Counted from the first letter of the stretch, positions 1 through 8,292 are shown. The stretch is DNA of 64,000 nucleotides from Desulfamplus sp964425195 (GCA_964425195.1 CAYRLG010000005.1:62001-126000), one strand, 5' to 3'. The notes: a model not told the origin generated them from the sequence alone. Translations and numbers: made by a program.

Positions 1-1
1 C

Positions 2-154
2 AATCTTGATTTTAAAAATCCCCATCAAGTAGAAATCAATCATGGCGACCCTGAAGAGCTGATGCAGGAGTATGAAGCGATTGTAAAGGAGATGAACGCT
101 TTCCGTGATGCCCTGAAAAATGAGCTGATGCAGGCATTGGGGGGTGGGAAATGA
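2..154 (+). CDS. hsdM: Type I restriction-modification methyltransferase HsdM, C-terminal end (5' truncated by window)
   Basis: An open frame enters from the left edge and stops at the TGA at 152-154. It encodes about 50 residues containing NPHQVEINHGDPEELMQEY and then a helical, charged stretch (EAIVKEMNAFRDALKNEL), which looks like the C-terminal helical tail of N6-adenine HsdM subunits. The catalytic part lies outside the window, so the call rests on this tail and on the hsdS gene 400 bases downstream. The stop codon overlaps the ATG of the next ORF (ATGA at 151-154), pointing to one transcript and translational coupling. Confidence 0.72.
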   Translation, partial: NLDFKNPHQVEINHGDPEELMQEYEAIVKEMNAFRDALKNELMQALGGGK

Positions 155-570
155 ACCCTGTAAATCAGATATTTTCGGGGGACTATACAGGACTTCTTGC
201 AACAATAAAAAACCGAATCCGCACAGCACAGACACGAACAATATTGGAATTTGTGCCACAACCTGTGGCACTTTTACAGAAGGATACAGAACAAATAAAG
301 GAACAAGTAAGGGAGCAAGTAAGGGAGCAAGTAAAGGAACAAGTAAAGTCAATGGTGTTGAAAATAGAACACGAAATGTCTGTAGTAGAAATAATGGCAG
401 CTCTTGAGTTGAAAGGTCGTAGAAATTTTCTACAAAAATATTTACAACCAGCTCTTGAATCAGGATTTGTAGAAATGACTCAACCTGACTCACCCAAAAG
501 CCCAACTCAAAAATACCGTCTCACTGAAAAGGGTAAATCTCTGCTGGGGAAGATAGGTAACCATGTCTAA
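151..570 (+). CDS. Small chimeric protein: DUF1016-like N-terminus, EQV-K/R repeat linker, winged-helix C-terminus
   Basis: This 139-residue protein sits between hsdM and hsdS, overlapping hsdM by 4 bases and hsdS by 8 bases. Residues 1-35 (YTGLLATIKNRIRTAQ) resemble the start of DUF1016/PDDEXK-type proteins found beside type I restriction systems. Residues 46-66 are a run of EQV(R/K) units encoded by a 12-base tandem repeat. The rest (MSVVEIMAALELKGRRNF, then YRLTEKGKSLL) looks like the winged-helix C-terminal domain found in Fic-like and RecG-like ATP-binding regulators. No catalytic residues are visible. It could be an accessory regulator of the restriction locus or a fused remnant of two genes; function is unknown. 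Confidence 0.6.
   Translation: MNPVNQIFSGDYTGLLATIKNRIRTAQTRTILEFVPQPVALLQKDTEQIKEQVREQVREQVKEQVKSMVLKIEHEMSVVEIMAALELKGRRNFLQKYLQPALESGFVEMTQPDSPKSPTQKYRLTEKGKSLLGKIGNHV
289..348 (+). repeat. Five tandem 12-base repeats inside the small ORF
   Basis: Units of consensus GARCAAGTAARG follow each other at 289, 301, 313, 325 and 337 with one to three differences each. They are in frame and encode the four-residue unit EQ(I/V)(K/R). Loss or gain of a unit keeps the frame, so copy number can vary without killing the gene. Confidence 0.85.
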
Positions 571-2245
571 TCGACTTAATCTTTTACAAAAACACTTTGA
601 CACCGTTCTTGAAAGCCCTGACAGCATCAAAAAACTGCGTGAGCTGATTCTCACCCTTGCCAGGCAGGGCAAACTTGTAAAACAAGACCCCAATGACCAG
701 CCCGCCAGCGAATTGTTGAAAGAGATTCAGGCAGAGAAAACACGGTTGATTAAAGAGGGGAAAATTAAGAAGCAGAAAGAACTACCGCCGATAAAGCCTG
801 AAGAAGTGCCGTATGAAGTGCCAAAGGGGTGGCGTTGGACGAGGTTAGGAACTGCTAACCATATTAATATGGGTCAGAGTCCAGATGGAAAATCTTATAA
901 TGAAATCGGAAATGGTGTTCCTCTAGTAAATGGTCCTGCGGAATTTGGAGGTAAAAATCCTTTTGATTTAACCGTTGCAACTAAATTTACTACTTCTCCA
1001 ACCAAGATGTGTGAAAAAGGAGATTTGCTCTTATGTGTCCGTGGCTCAACAACAGGGCGAACAAATATTGCAGGATTTGACTCATGTATTGGACGCGGTG
1101 TAGCTTCTCTAAAGCCATATATTTATTCACAATTTTTAAATCAATTTATTTTATCGCTTAGAGAGAAATGGAGCGAAATCTCTACAGGATCAACATTTCC
1201 TAATATTTCTCAAGAAAAAATACAAAATTATTTACTCCCCCTTCCACCTCTCGCCGAACAAAAACGCATTGTCGCCAAAATTGACGAACTCATGGCTCTC
1301 TGCGACAAGCTGGAATTACAGCATAAAGCCCGCAATGAAAAACGGTTGGCAGTTCACACATCGGCAATGAACCGACTGTTGACAGCTTCAGACAAAAAAG
1401 AGTTTGATGTATCTTGGCAGTTTATTACACATTACTTTGATTCGCTCTACAGTGTAAAAGAAAATGTGGCAGAGCTGAAAAAAGTCATTCTCACCCTTGC
1501 CATGCAGGGCAGACTTGTAAAACAAGACCCCAATGACCAGCCCGCCAGCGAATTGTTGAAAGAAATTCAGGCAGAAAAGGAGCGGTTGATTAAAGAAGGA
1601 AAAATTAAGAAACAAAAAGAACTACAGCCCATAAAGCCTGAAGAAGTGCCGTATGAAGTGCCGAAGGGGTGGGAGTGGGTGAGGTTGGGGGCGATAGGAG
1701 AAATTAATCCTCGCAATAGTTTTGATGACGGTCAAGATGCAGGGTTTGTTCCTATGCCAAAAATATTTGCTGAATATGGCTTAAAACATTCATTTGAAGT
1801 CAAGAAATGGTCTGAGATAAAAAAAGGTTATACTCATTTTGCTGATGGTGATATTGGATTAGCAAAAATAACTCCTTGTTTCGAGAATGGTAAATCGTGC
1901 GTGTTTGATGGTTTGCCTAATAAAATTGGAGCTGGGACAACCGAGCTTCATATATTTAGAAATACGTATTCTGCAATTTTTCCGAACTATTTATTACTTT
2001 ATATTAAAAATCCAAGATACATATTTGATGGTCAGAGAAAAATGACTGGCTCAGCAGGACAGAAGCGAGTTCCGTTAGATTATTTTTCTAATAATCCTTT
2101 CCCCCTCCCACCCCTTGCCGAACAAAAACGCATTGTTGCCCAAATTGACGAACTCATGGCACTCTGTGGCAAGCTGGAAAATCAGATAGAGCAGGCAAAA
2201 GCAAAGCAGACCGCGTTGTTTGATGCGGTGCTGGCTAAGGTGTAG
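563..2245 (+). CDS. hsdS: Type I restriction-modification specificity subunit HsdS, two TRDs
   Basis: This 560-residue subunit gives the type I enzyme its DNA sequence specificity. It has two target-recognition domains, about residues 90-230 and 371-518, each followed by the conserved helical spacer motif (LPPLAEQKRIVAKIDELMALC and LPPLAEQKRIVAQIDELMALC regions). Each half begins with the same conserved block (LTLA-QG-LVKQDPNDQPASE, then PEEVPYEVPKGW). The two TRDs differ, implying a bipartite asymmetric target. The ATG overlaps the end of the preceding ORF. No hsdR is visible downstream, so it should lie upstream of the window or elsewhere. Length is longer than a typical HsdS (about 400-450) because the conserved blocks are extended. 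Confidence 0.93.
   Translation: MSNRLNLLQKHFDTVLESPDSIKKLRELILTLARQGKLVKQDPNDQPASELLKEIQAEKTRLIKEGKIKKQKELPPIKPEEVPYEVPKGWRWTRLGTANHINMGQSPDGKSYNEIGNGVPLVNGPAEFGGKNPFDLTVATKFTTSPTKMCEKGDLLLCVRGSTTGRTNIAGFDSCIGRGVASLKPYIYSQFLNQFILSLREKWSEISTGSTFPNISQEKIQNYLLPLPPLAEQKRIVAKIDELMALCDKLELQHKARNEKRLAVHTSAMNRLLTASDKKEFDVSWQFITHYFDSLYSVKENVAELKKVILTLAMQGRLVKQDPNDQPASELLKEIQAEKERLIKEGKIKKQKELQPIKPEEVPYEVPKGWEWVRLGAIGEINPRNSFDDGQDAGFVPMPKIFAEYGLKHSFEVKKWSEIKKGYTHFADGDIGLAKITPCFENGKSCVFDGLPNKIGAGTTELHIFRNTYSAIFPNYLLLYIKNPRYIFDGQRKMTGSAGQKRVPLDYFSNNPFPLPPLAEQKRIVAQIDELMALCGKLENQIEQAKAKQTALFDAVLAKV
647..832 (+). repeat. hsdS internal direct repeat, copy 1
   Basis: This 186-base block before TRD1 is repeated at 1487-1672 (offset 840) with only scattered, mostly synonymous differences and a central run of about 50 identical bases. 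A second repeated block lies after each TRD (from 1253 and from 2117). Such repeats let TRDs be exchanged or duplicated by homologous recombination. Confidence 0.85.
1487..1672 (+). repeat. hsdS internal direct repeat, copy 2
   Basis: Second copy of the 186-base block at 647-832, lying just before TRD2. It encodes the same conserved region starting ILTLAMQGRLVKQDP. The high nucleotide identity compared with the unrelated TRDs suggests recent duplication or ongoing gene conversion. Confidence 0.85.
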
Positions 2246-2303
2246 TGATTATGCGGTTAAAGAGCAGGTTCTAAGTCATCTTGAAAAAATGGGATTACGG
2301 ATT

Positions 2304-2328
2304 ACTTTGAAATAATTATAAAGGAGGT
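2304..2328 (+). repeat. 25-base direct repeat / leader with strong SD, copy 1
   Basis: The 25 bases starting ACTTTGAAATAATTATAAAG and ending with AAAGGAGGT are identical to 2961-2985. Here they end 6 bases before the ATG of the antitoxin-like gene at 2335, so they supply its Shine-Dalgarno sequence. The identity extends well beyond a ribosome site, so it is a duplicated leader. Confidence 0.8.
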
Positions 2329-2334
2329 TACACA

Positions 2335-2661
2335 ATGGAAAGCAGCATAGCTTCCTCAAAAACATTATATGAACAACAACTTATCAGTATTATCAGAAGA
2401 TTACCAAATGACAGAATATCTCAGGTTGTTGATTTTGCAAGATTTCTTGAGTTGCAACTTAAAAGCGTTTCTAATCTAAAATATCAAAATGAAATGAAAG
2501 AGGATATAACTGAAGAAAATAATAGATGGGATAAATTATTGGCAAGAGATGATTCACAAATCCTGCTTGAAAAAATGGCTGACGAGGCATTAGCAGAAAT
2601 TAATGCGGGCTTGGCAAAAACAATGGTTTTCACTCAAGATGGACAAATTAAACCAGAATGA
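2335..2661 (+). CDS. Antitoxin-like protein of a type II toxin-antitoxin pair
   Basis: A 108-residue protein with an N-terminal helical segment (LISIIRRLPNDRISQVVDFARFLELQL) of the kind seen in DUF2281-like and other small antitoxins, followed by an acidic, flexible C-terminal half that would wrap the toxin. Its stop overlaps the ATG of the downstream ParE/RelE-like gene (ATGA at 2658-2661), the standard layout of antitoxin before toxin. A perfect AAAGGAGGT site precedes the start. No DNA-binding fold is evident by eye, so the assignment leans on context. Confidence 0.68.
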   Translation: MESSIASSKTLYEQQLISIIRRLPNDRISQVVDFARFLELQLKSVSNLKYQNEMKEDITEENNRWDKLLARDDSQILLEKMADEALAEINAGLAKTMVFTQDGQIKPE

Positions 2662-2927
2662 TTTCACAAACAACATCAAAATTTTGGGAATTATACTATA
2701 AATTACCTCTATCTGTTCAAGAGAAAGCGGATAAAGCATATAAAATGTGGTGTGAAAACCCTGACTCAACAGGTTTATATTTTAAGCGTGTAGGTAAAAC
2801 ACGACCAGTTTATTCATTTCGTATTGGCGAAGATTATAGGTCTTTAGGTTTATTACATAACAATACAGTTACATGGTTTTGGATTGGTAATCATGACGAA
2901 TATATGAGATTACTAAAGCATATATGA
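2658..2927 (+). CDS. ParE/RelE/HigB-fold toxin
   Basis: An 89-residue basic protein with the compact beta-rich pattern of the RelE/ParE superfamily: an N-terminal helical hairpin (FWELYYKLPLSVQEKADKAY), then strands with KRVGKTRPVYSFRIGEDYRSLG and the C-terminal VTWFWIGNHDEYMRLL. The RIGEDYR-(S/A)L and W-IGxHDEY pieces are characteristic of HigB/RelE-like toxins. Members of this fold either cleave ribosome-bound mRNA or poison gyrase; the sequence does not show which. It overlaps its antitoxin by 4 bases, so the two are expected to be made together and held as an inactive complex. Confidence 0.82.
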   Translation: MISQTTSKFWELYYKLPLSVQEKADKAYKMWCENPDSTGLYFKRVGKTRPVYSFRIGEDYRSLGLLHNNTVTWFWIGNHDEYMRLLKHI

Positions 2928-2960
2928 AAAATTCAAAAGTCAAAGAGCTGAACTCTGTCC

Positions 2961-2985
2961 ACTTTGAAATAATTATAAAGGAGGT
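2961..2985 (+). repeat. 25-base direct repeat / leader with strong SD, copy 2
   Basis: Identical to 2304-2328 and likewise ending 6 bases before a start codon, here that of the Phd/YefM-like gene at 2992. The duplicated leader links the two antitoxin genes and may have arisen when modules were stacked in the island. Confidence 0.8.
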
Positions 2986-2991
2986 ATTAGA

Positions 2992-3270
2992 ATGAATGCA
3001 TTAACATATACCTATGTACGTAACCATCTTTCTGATGTGATGAAATTAGTAAATGAAGATCATGTTCCTGTTGTGGTAACTCATCAACATGGAAAACATG
3101 TTGTAATTATCTCTCTTGAAGATTACCAAAGCTTTGAAGAGACAGCTTATCTTTTAAGAAACAAGACAGGGGCACAGCGTCTTCTTGAATCAGTTGAAGA
3201 GCTGCGTAACGGCGGTGGTGTAGAGAGTGATGACACTATTTTTATAGCTCAATGTCGAGACCATTATTAA
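2992..3270 (+). CDS. Phd/YefM-family antitoxin without an adjacent toxin
   Basis: This 92-residue protein matches the Phd/YefM antitoxin family: YTYVRNHLSDVMKLVNEDHVPVVVTHQHGKHVVIISLEDYQSFEETAYLL is the standard DNA-binding and dimerisation domain, and residues 65-78 (LESVEELRNGG) are the beginning of the toxin-binding tail. The last 15 residues (from about VESDDT) do not look like a normal YefM end. The YoeB-type toxin expected next is missing; 32 bases later an AIPR gene begins. It may be an orphan left after toxin loss, or it may serve the AIPR gene as regulator. Confidence 0.87.
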   Translation: MNALTYTYVRNHLSDVMKLVNEDHVPVVVTHQHGKHVVIISLEDYQSFEETAYLLRNKTGAQRLLESVEELRNGGGVESDDTIFIAQCRDHY

Positions 3271-3302
3271 ACTTATAAAAATTGACTGATTTGGATTAGA
3301 TA

Positions 3303-5060
3303 ATGTCTAATAAAGATTTATTCATAAGCGGTTATCTTGACCGTATAAGCAAGCAGTTTAAACAAACTGATGATGAAGTAAAAAATAGAAATCTTGCTTT
3401 TGAGATATTTTCCATTTCCGCACTTTTAGATAAACCTTTTCAGGAAGTTTATGACAATATAATCATAAAAGGATCAAAAGACGGCGGGATTGATGGTATA
3501 TGGTTTCAAGATCAGGGCGAGTATTTTGATATGCACGTTTTTCAGTGTAAGAACCAACAAGCTCTTAAGCCGAACGAAATTGATAAATTTAGAAATGATT
3601 TTAAAGAGTTGTTTATAGAAGGTAATAAAGTCGGCAGACAAAATGTTAATGATTTATTACCCAAAATTGATGAATACAAGCAGATTACAGAACAGGGGAT
3701 TATAATAGAAACAAAACTATATTTTGTTTTTAATGGGTTAAAAAAAAATTCGCAATATGCAAATAATGAAAGTGCATACACTACTTACCATAGCCCTGAT
3801 AGTAATTTTTTCATTAAAGATTCTGATGATCTTTATAATAACATTGCAAATCTTGCCAAAAAGAAAAGAAATGAAATCAAGTTTACCTTTCATCCTGAAA
3901 GATCAAACATCTCTCCTATGGACACACAGGGACTTTATTCTTATGCAATTTTAAATGTTAAAGCAGCTAATTTTAGAATAAAGGCAAAGGAGTTGTGTGA
4001 ACTGATGGTTTACGAAGAAAAAGAGAACGGTTCTGTTGACATGCTTTTTGAGGAGAATATCCGTTCATATTTGGGAGTAAAAGTTCGTGCTAACAAACGA
4101 ATGCATCAGACTATCAATAAAAAAGAGGATTCAGTATATTTTCCGTTTTTAAACAATGGGGTAACATTGATATGTGATGAGCTGAAGATTCCTAAACAAC
4201 CTCAGAATAATATCTATCTGCTTCCTGTTATTAACCCGCAGATTGTTAATGGACTTCAAACTTCATGGGTGCTTTTTGAGAATTACAAGAAAAATCCATC
4301 ATTATTAGAAGATGTTTATGTAAATGTGAGGATATATGAGTCCAGAGATAAAGAACTGATTGAAAAAATTACTGATGCAACCAACACTCAGACACCAATT
4401 AATTACAGAGATAAAATAAGCAATCGAGATTTTAACAGATACACAAAAGAAATCTTTGCAAATAATGGTATTAATTACATTATTAAACGTGGTGAGTTTT
4501 TTAACAGGGATAGCGTTAAATATTCTGAGTCAATTGAAAGTGAAATGGTTTTAAAATTTTGGTATGCATCGTTTTACGAAGAACCTGAAACTGCTAAAAA
4601 TAGCGTTTCCACAGTTTTACAAAGAATTTTTGATTCAACTTTTATTGAAAATCATCCTCTTGAAAAAATGTTTAACGGAGACAAAAATTCACCTGTATAT
4701 AATCAATTATTGATTGCATATAAAATATATAAGTATATACAATCACAAAAGCAGATTTTTGTCGTAAAATATGATTTTATCAATTATGCAGATGAATTGC
4801 TCTGTTATGCTATATATAAAGCAGTTGATTCTGCCTCTTATTCTGATTACAAAGAAGAAACGCTCAAAAATGTTTATAAAAAATCATTGGAAAATATTGA
4901 GTCTATTTTAAAAAATGAAAAAGATAAATATGACAAAGCTGGTAAAAATTTTTCCTATAATAGTTATTTTAAAAAACCACAGTGCCGTATTGACTATAAT
5001 AATTTGGTTGGAATTTTGGAAAATCAATCAATTATAGATTATTTAATGAGCAAAAGATGA
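3303..5060 (+). CDS. AIPR-family abortive phage infection protein
   Basis: This 585-residue protein fits the AIPR family. The N-terminal part (DGGIDGIWFQDQGE, then VFQCKNQQALKPNEIDKF) resembles a restriction-endonuclease-like core with a D-(x)n-(D/E)xK type pattern (Q-C-K). The middle holds the AIPR signature (PVINPQIVNGLQTSWVLFE), followed by VNVRIYESRDKELIEKITDATNTQ and a helical C-terminus. Family members are tied to abortive phage resistance and often sit beside restriction-modification genes, as here. It is very AT-rich and follows the orphan antitoxin closely. The molecular activity is not established from the sequence. Confidence 0.85.
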   Translation: MSNKDLFISGYLDRISKQFKQTDDEVKNRNLAFEIFSISALLDKPFQEVYDNIIIKGSKDGGIDGIWFQDQGEYFDMHVFQCKNQQALKPNEIDKFRNDFKELFIEGNKVGRQNVNDLLPKIDEYKQITEQGIIIETKLYFVFNGLKKNSQYANNESAYTTYHSPDSNFFIKDSDDLYNNIANLAKKKRNEIKFTFHPERSNISPMDTQGLYSYAILNVKAANFRIKAKELCELMVYEEKENGSVDMLFEENIRSYLGVKVRANKRMHQTINKKEDSVYFPFLNNGVTLICDELKIPKQPQNNIYLLPVINPQIVNGLQTSWVLFENYKKNPSLLEDVYVNVRIYESRDKELIEKITDATNTQTPINYRDKISNRDFNRYTKEIFANNGINYIIKRGEFFNRDSVKYSESIESEMVLKFWYASFYEEPETAKNSVSTVLQRIFDSTFIENHPLEKMFNGDKNSPVYNQLLIAYKIYKYIQSQKQIFVVKYDFINYADELLCYAIYKAVDSASYSDYKEETLKNVYKKSLENIESILKNEKDKYDKAGKNFSYNSYFKKPQCRIDYNNLVGILENQSIIDYLMSKR

Positions 5061-5123
5061 ATTTAGCTTGTTAATCAACAACGACACCTTATTAATATAC
5101 AAATACAAGGCAATGTTTAAACC

Positions 5124-5150
5124 GTAGGGGGAAGTGTCTATCCACCCTAC
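5124..5150. repeat. Short GTAGGG/CCCTAC inverted repeat
   Basis: GTAGGG at 5124-5129 pairs with CCCTAC at 5145-5150 across a 15-base loop, with weak further pairing inside. It lies between the AIPR gene and the rubrerythrin-like gene at the edge of the defence island. A GTAGGGG-type hairpin also occurs at 51442-51473, which hints at a dispersed element, though the two differ inside. Confidence 0.4.
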
Positions 5151-5215
5151 AGAAAAAATAAATTTATGACTGATAACAGATGGTTGGTCATACACTTTAA
5201 CAATAAGGAGAAAAA

Positions 5216-5707
5216 ATGGCTTACAATTTTAACGCGGATGAAGTATTTGCAGTAGCAGTCAAAATTGAGGAAAATGGAGCAGCATTTTACAGAAAAGCTG
5301 CAAGCCTTCAGAAAGAAGAAGAAAACCAGAAGTTTTTGAATCAGCTTGCAAAGATGGAAGATAACCACAAGGTATCTTTTGAGAAGATGAGAAAAGAGCT
5401 TTCTGAAATGGAAAGAAGTGGTACAGTGTTTGATCCTGAAGATGAGCTTAATCTTTATCTTGCGGCAATGGCTGACGAGCATGGAGGTGAGGGTGACCCA
5501 AAAGTTGTAGCAAGCCTTACTGAAAATCAGCCTATGAAAGAGATTTTAAATATCGCAATCTCTCTTGAGAAAGAGTCAATTATATTTTATTTGGGACTCA
5601 AAGACCTTCTGCCTCCAAAGTATGGACAGGATAAAGTGGATGATATTATAAAGGAAGAGAGAAAGCATATTGCTCAGTTAAATACGTTTCTAAAAAAACT
5701 CAATTAA
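5216..5707 (+). CDS. Rubrerythrin-like ferritin-domain protein
   Basis: A 163-residue, all-helical protein with the di-iron ligand pattern of the ferritin-like/rubrerythrin family: E18 in VKIEENGAAFYRKA, E48xxH51 in AKMEDNHK, E118 in SLEKESIIFY and E148xxH151 in KEERKH. The C-terminal rubredoxin Fe(Cys)4 domain of full rubrerythrins is absent. Such proteins handle peroxide or iron in anaerobes. The start has a good AAGGAGAAAAA leader. It is a single gene ended by a strong terminator, so it is separate from the defence genes to its left. Confidence 0.87.
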   Translation: MAYNFNADEVFAVAVKIEENGAAFYRKAASLQKEEENQKFLNQLAKMEDNHKVSFEKMRKELSEMERSGTVFDPEDELNLYLAAMADEHGGEGDPKVVASLTENQPMKEILNIAISLEKESIIFYLGLKDLLPPKYGQDKVDDIIKEERKHIAQLNTFLKKLN

Positions 5708-5740
5708 CACTTCCATTTACTTATAATTTAAATACTAAAA

Positions 5741-5784
5741 AACAGATTTGACAACTTTTTACGAGTCGTCAAATCTGTTTTTTT
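5741..5784 (+). terminator. Rho-independent terminator after the rubrerythrin-like gene
   Basis: AACAGATTTGAC (5741-5752) and GTCAAATCTGTT (5768-5779) form a perfect 12-base-pair stem followed by a T-run to 5784. The preceding A-run makes it partly usable for the leftward gene that ends at 5835. Confidence 0.9.
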
Positions 5785-5834
5785 ACAACCGTTTTATAGT
5801 AGTTCAAATAACTTCTCTAAAAACATCTTATTAT

Positions 5835-8180
5835 TCATGCTGATATACCAAGAACCATCTCTGTTTGCATGGTGTCAATGCGAGAAAAAATCTCTTTTAG
5901 CATGGTCTGTTCAATTCTGGTGAGCTTTTTAGGGTTTATGTAGTTATCTGGTTCTGATTTTTCTAAAATTACAGCGTTTATCTGCCTTACAAATCGCAAC
6001 TGCATTAAAAAGCTGTAAGCATGTTCAAGCTCATTATAATTTTCCCATTTCAATTTTTTTGAAAGATATAATTGGTATAACCTCTCTTGAGTGTTAGTCT
6101 CAGATATTGCATTTTTTAACGCATATATTCTTGCAAAATCAATTATTGGCACCATAGCCTTTTTTATGTCAAATGAATCTCTGTGCTCTCCTTTTGATTG
6201 AACAATAAAGTTTCTGAAAAATCCTATAGGAGGTTTGATCTGCTGGGAGTTAGTTGCCATGTGGTGCAAGAAAAACGGCCATTCGGCAAGCGATTCCATT
6301 AGAAAAGCCCGTAATTTATCTACAAGTTCAGATTTACCATAAGCAAATCTAAAGTCAAAAAAAATGGTTGATTTAAGTAGATCATCAGGTTCAACCGCAC
6401 GCATCCAAGATGAAAAGTACTTTTGCCAAACAGAAATAGGCTGACACCATTTAGGATTTTGAGCCATTATTTCCCCTTTACAATACTCATACCCCACATC
6501 GTTGAGCCATCTGCATATTGTTTCTCCTAATTTGAGAAAGTAAGATTGTAGCTCTCCAACAAAAACACCTTTTATATCATCAAAAATAATCGCATTGTCT
6601 TGATCAGTTTTTAGTGTCTGCTCCTTACGCCCCTCACTGCCAAAAACCATAAAGGCAAAATCACACGGAGGTTCACCTTCTTGTTTGATCGCAAACTCTA
6701 TTATCTTATTTAATATTGCATCTGATATTGTTGTAATAAGGCGTGTAAGATTTCTTGATTTTGCTCCGTTTGAGATAAGGCTCTGGATAACTTCTGGCAT
6801 AAGTTGATAGAGCTGTTTCAACTTCTTAACATCTACTGCTGATGATATCTCACGAATAAGAAAAAGAGGAGAGTGGCTCTGGATAGTCATAATATCCTTG
6901 TTGGTTATAATCCCAATAACCTCATCATCAGAATCTGAAGCTGTAACCGCAAGATGTTTGACATTTGACTGCATCATTTTCATAAGAGCTTCAACTATCA
7001 ATGCCTGAGAAGATATGCTCTTTAATGGAAAAGACATTATCTCTTGAACAGGATTTTTAATATTTAGCCCATTTGCAATTACCTTATCTCTTAAATCGTA
7101 ATCAGTTACAATGCCTACAAACTTCTCCTTATCATTTTTTATAAGGATACTACTGCATTTATTTCTGCTCATTATTGATGCAGCAGATTGGATTGATGTA
7201 TCAGAATTACAATATATAAGATTTGTCTGATACAATCTATCAACTTTCTGGTTTAAAAATTGGTGAGGCTCTTCTATTGGTCTCATAGTTTTTGCAACAA
7301 TTGCAGCATAAGAGCTATCGAGCATACGCTTTCCAAAAGTATCTGTAAAATATTCTATAAATTGCTGATGCTTGTTGCACAGTTCAATAAAGTAGCTTTT
7401 TGGTAATGTATAAAAATAGGTATCTTCAGTTGTTCTAAGAGAACGGATAGAGATAGAGTTATTTATCAACATTGAGATTCCACCAAACAGCTCTCCTTCA
7501 CTCATAAGGGTGCTTAGATTATTTTTTGTAGGTTCTTCAAAATATCTTTCAACAGCCCCACTTCTGATAATATGCAGTGATTCAATTTGCGATACACCTT
7601 GAGTGAGAATTTTTGTCCCTTTTGCGTAAAAGACAAGAGATAATCTTGAGGCAGTTTTTTCAAGCTCTCTTTCAGAAAGAAAAGAGAATGGTATTATTGA
7701 TGATAAAAATTGTAATGCTTGGTTTGAGGCAATAGTGGCAGCATAAGATTGATCAACTATCTGCTGGTTAAAAATATCTTCAAAATAGTTATAAAAGAAT
7801 CCATATTTTTGGCAAAGTTCTTTAAAAATATCAGCAGGGATTGCATAGCAGGTTAAATCTCTTACAACTTTAGCAGTTCTTACAGCAACTCCTGAATTCA
7901 TTAAAATAGAGATAGCCCCTAAAATTTCACCTTCTTTTAAGACATTTATTTGGCTCTTACTGTTTTTTATCTCATAGTAAATTTCGATCTCTCCTGTTTG
8001 GATAAGATATATTGACTCAAATTGAGTTTGCTCCTGTTTACACATCACACTATCTTTAGGGTAAAATTGAAGAGTAGTATATTTAGCAATAAGGTGAATC
8101 TCATTTTTAGATAGTGATGAAAATGGGGGGATATGTAATAGTGATTTAAAGATACTTTCGTTGCTCATAATAAGTTCCAT
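5835..8180 (-). CDS. Signal protein: two cNMP-binding domains, CBS pair, DUF294 nucleotidyltransferase
   Basis: This 781-residue cytosolic protein has two Crp-like cyclic-nucleotide-binding domains (about 15-130 and 160-280), a pair of CBS domains (about 315-435), and a DUF294 nucleotidyltransferase domain with the FGSEGRKEQTLKTDQDNA signature near residue 512, then the DUF294 C-terminal helices. The architecture suggests a transferase whose activity is set by cNMP and adenylates; the target is unknown, with GlnD/GlnE-like protein modification a possibility. The ATG at 8180 has AGGAG only about 4 bases away; M5 (8168) is an alternative. It follows the exonuclease gene by 112 bases, as in many related genomes where these two occur together. 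Confidence 0.88.
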   Translation of the reverse strand: MELIMSNESIFKSLLHIPPFSSLSKNEIHLIAKYTTLQFYPKDSVMCKQEQTQFESIYLIQTGEIEIYYEIKNSKSQINVLKEGEILGAISILMNSGVAVRTAKVVRDLTCYAIPADIFKELCQKYGFFYNYFEDIFNQQIVDQSYAATIASNQALQFLSSIIPFSFLSERELEKTASRLSLVFYAKGTKILTQGVSQIESLHIIRSGAVERYFEEPTKNNLSTLMSEGELFGGISMLINNSISIRSLRTTEDTYFYTLPKSYFIELCNKHQQFIEYFTDTFGKRMLDSSYAAIVAKTMRPIEEPHQFLNQKVDRLYQTNLIYCNSDTSIQSAASIMSRNKCSSILIKNDKEKFVGIVTDYDLRDKVIANGLNIKNPVQEIMSFPLKSISSQALIVEALMKMMQSNVKHLAVTASDSDDEVIGIITNKDIMTIQSHSPLFLIREISSAVDVKKLKQLYQLMPEVIQSLISNGAKSRNLTRLITTISDAILNKIIEFAIKQEGEPPCDFAFMVFGSEGRKEQTLKTDQDNAIIFDDIKGVFVGELQSYFLKLGETICRWLNDVGYEYCKGEIMAQNPKWCQPISVWQKYFSSWMRAVEPDDLLKSTIFFDFRFAYGKSELVDKLRAFLMESLAEWPFFLHHMATNSQQIKPPIGFFRNFIVQSKGEHRDSFDIKKAMVPIIDFARIYALKNAISETNTQERLYQLYLSKKLKWENYNELEHAYSFLMQLRFVRQINAVILEKSEPDNYINPKKLTRIEQTMLKEIFSRIDTMQTEMVLGISA

Positions 8181-8292
8181 TCTCTCCTATAATTTAAACA
8201 ACAAGCTCATTTTTAGTAAGTAATATGTCAAGAAATAGCGATTTTCCAAATCTTTGTGGGCAGGAGAGAAAGTAGAGTAGTATTATCTACTT

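Noticed and set aside
647..1672. CRISPR-like repeats in the defence island
   Set aside because: The repeats are two long coding blocks of hsdS, not short repeats with spacers; no cas genes are present.
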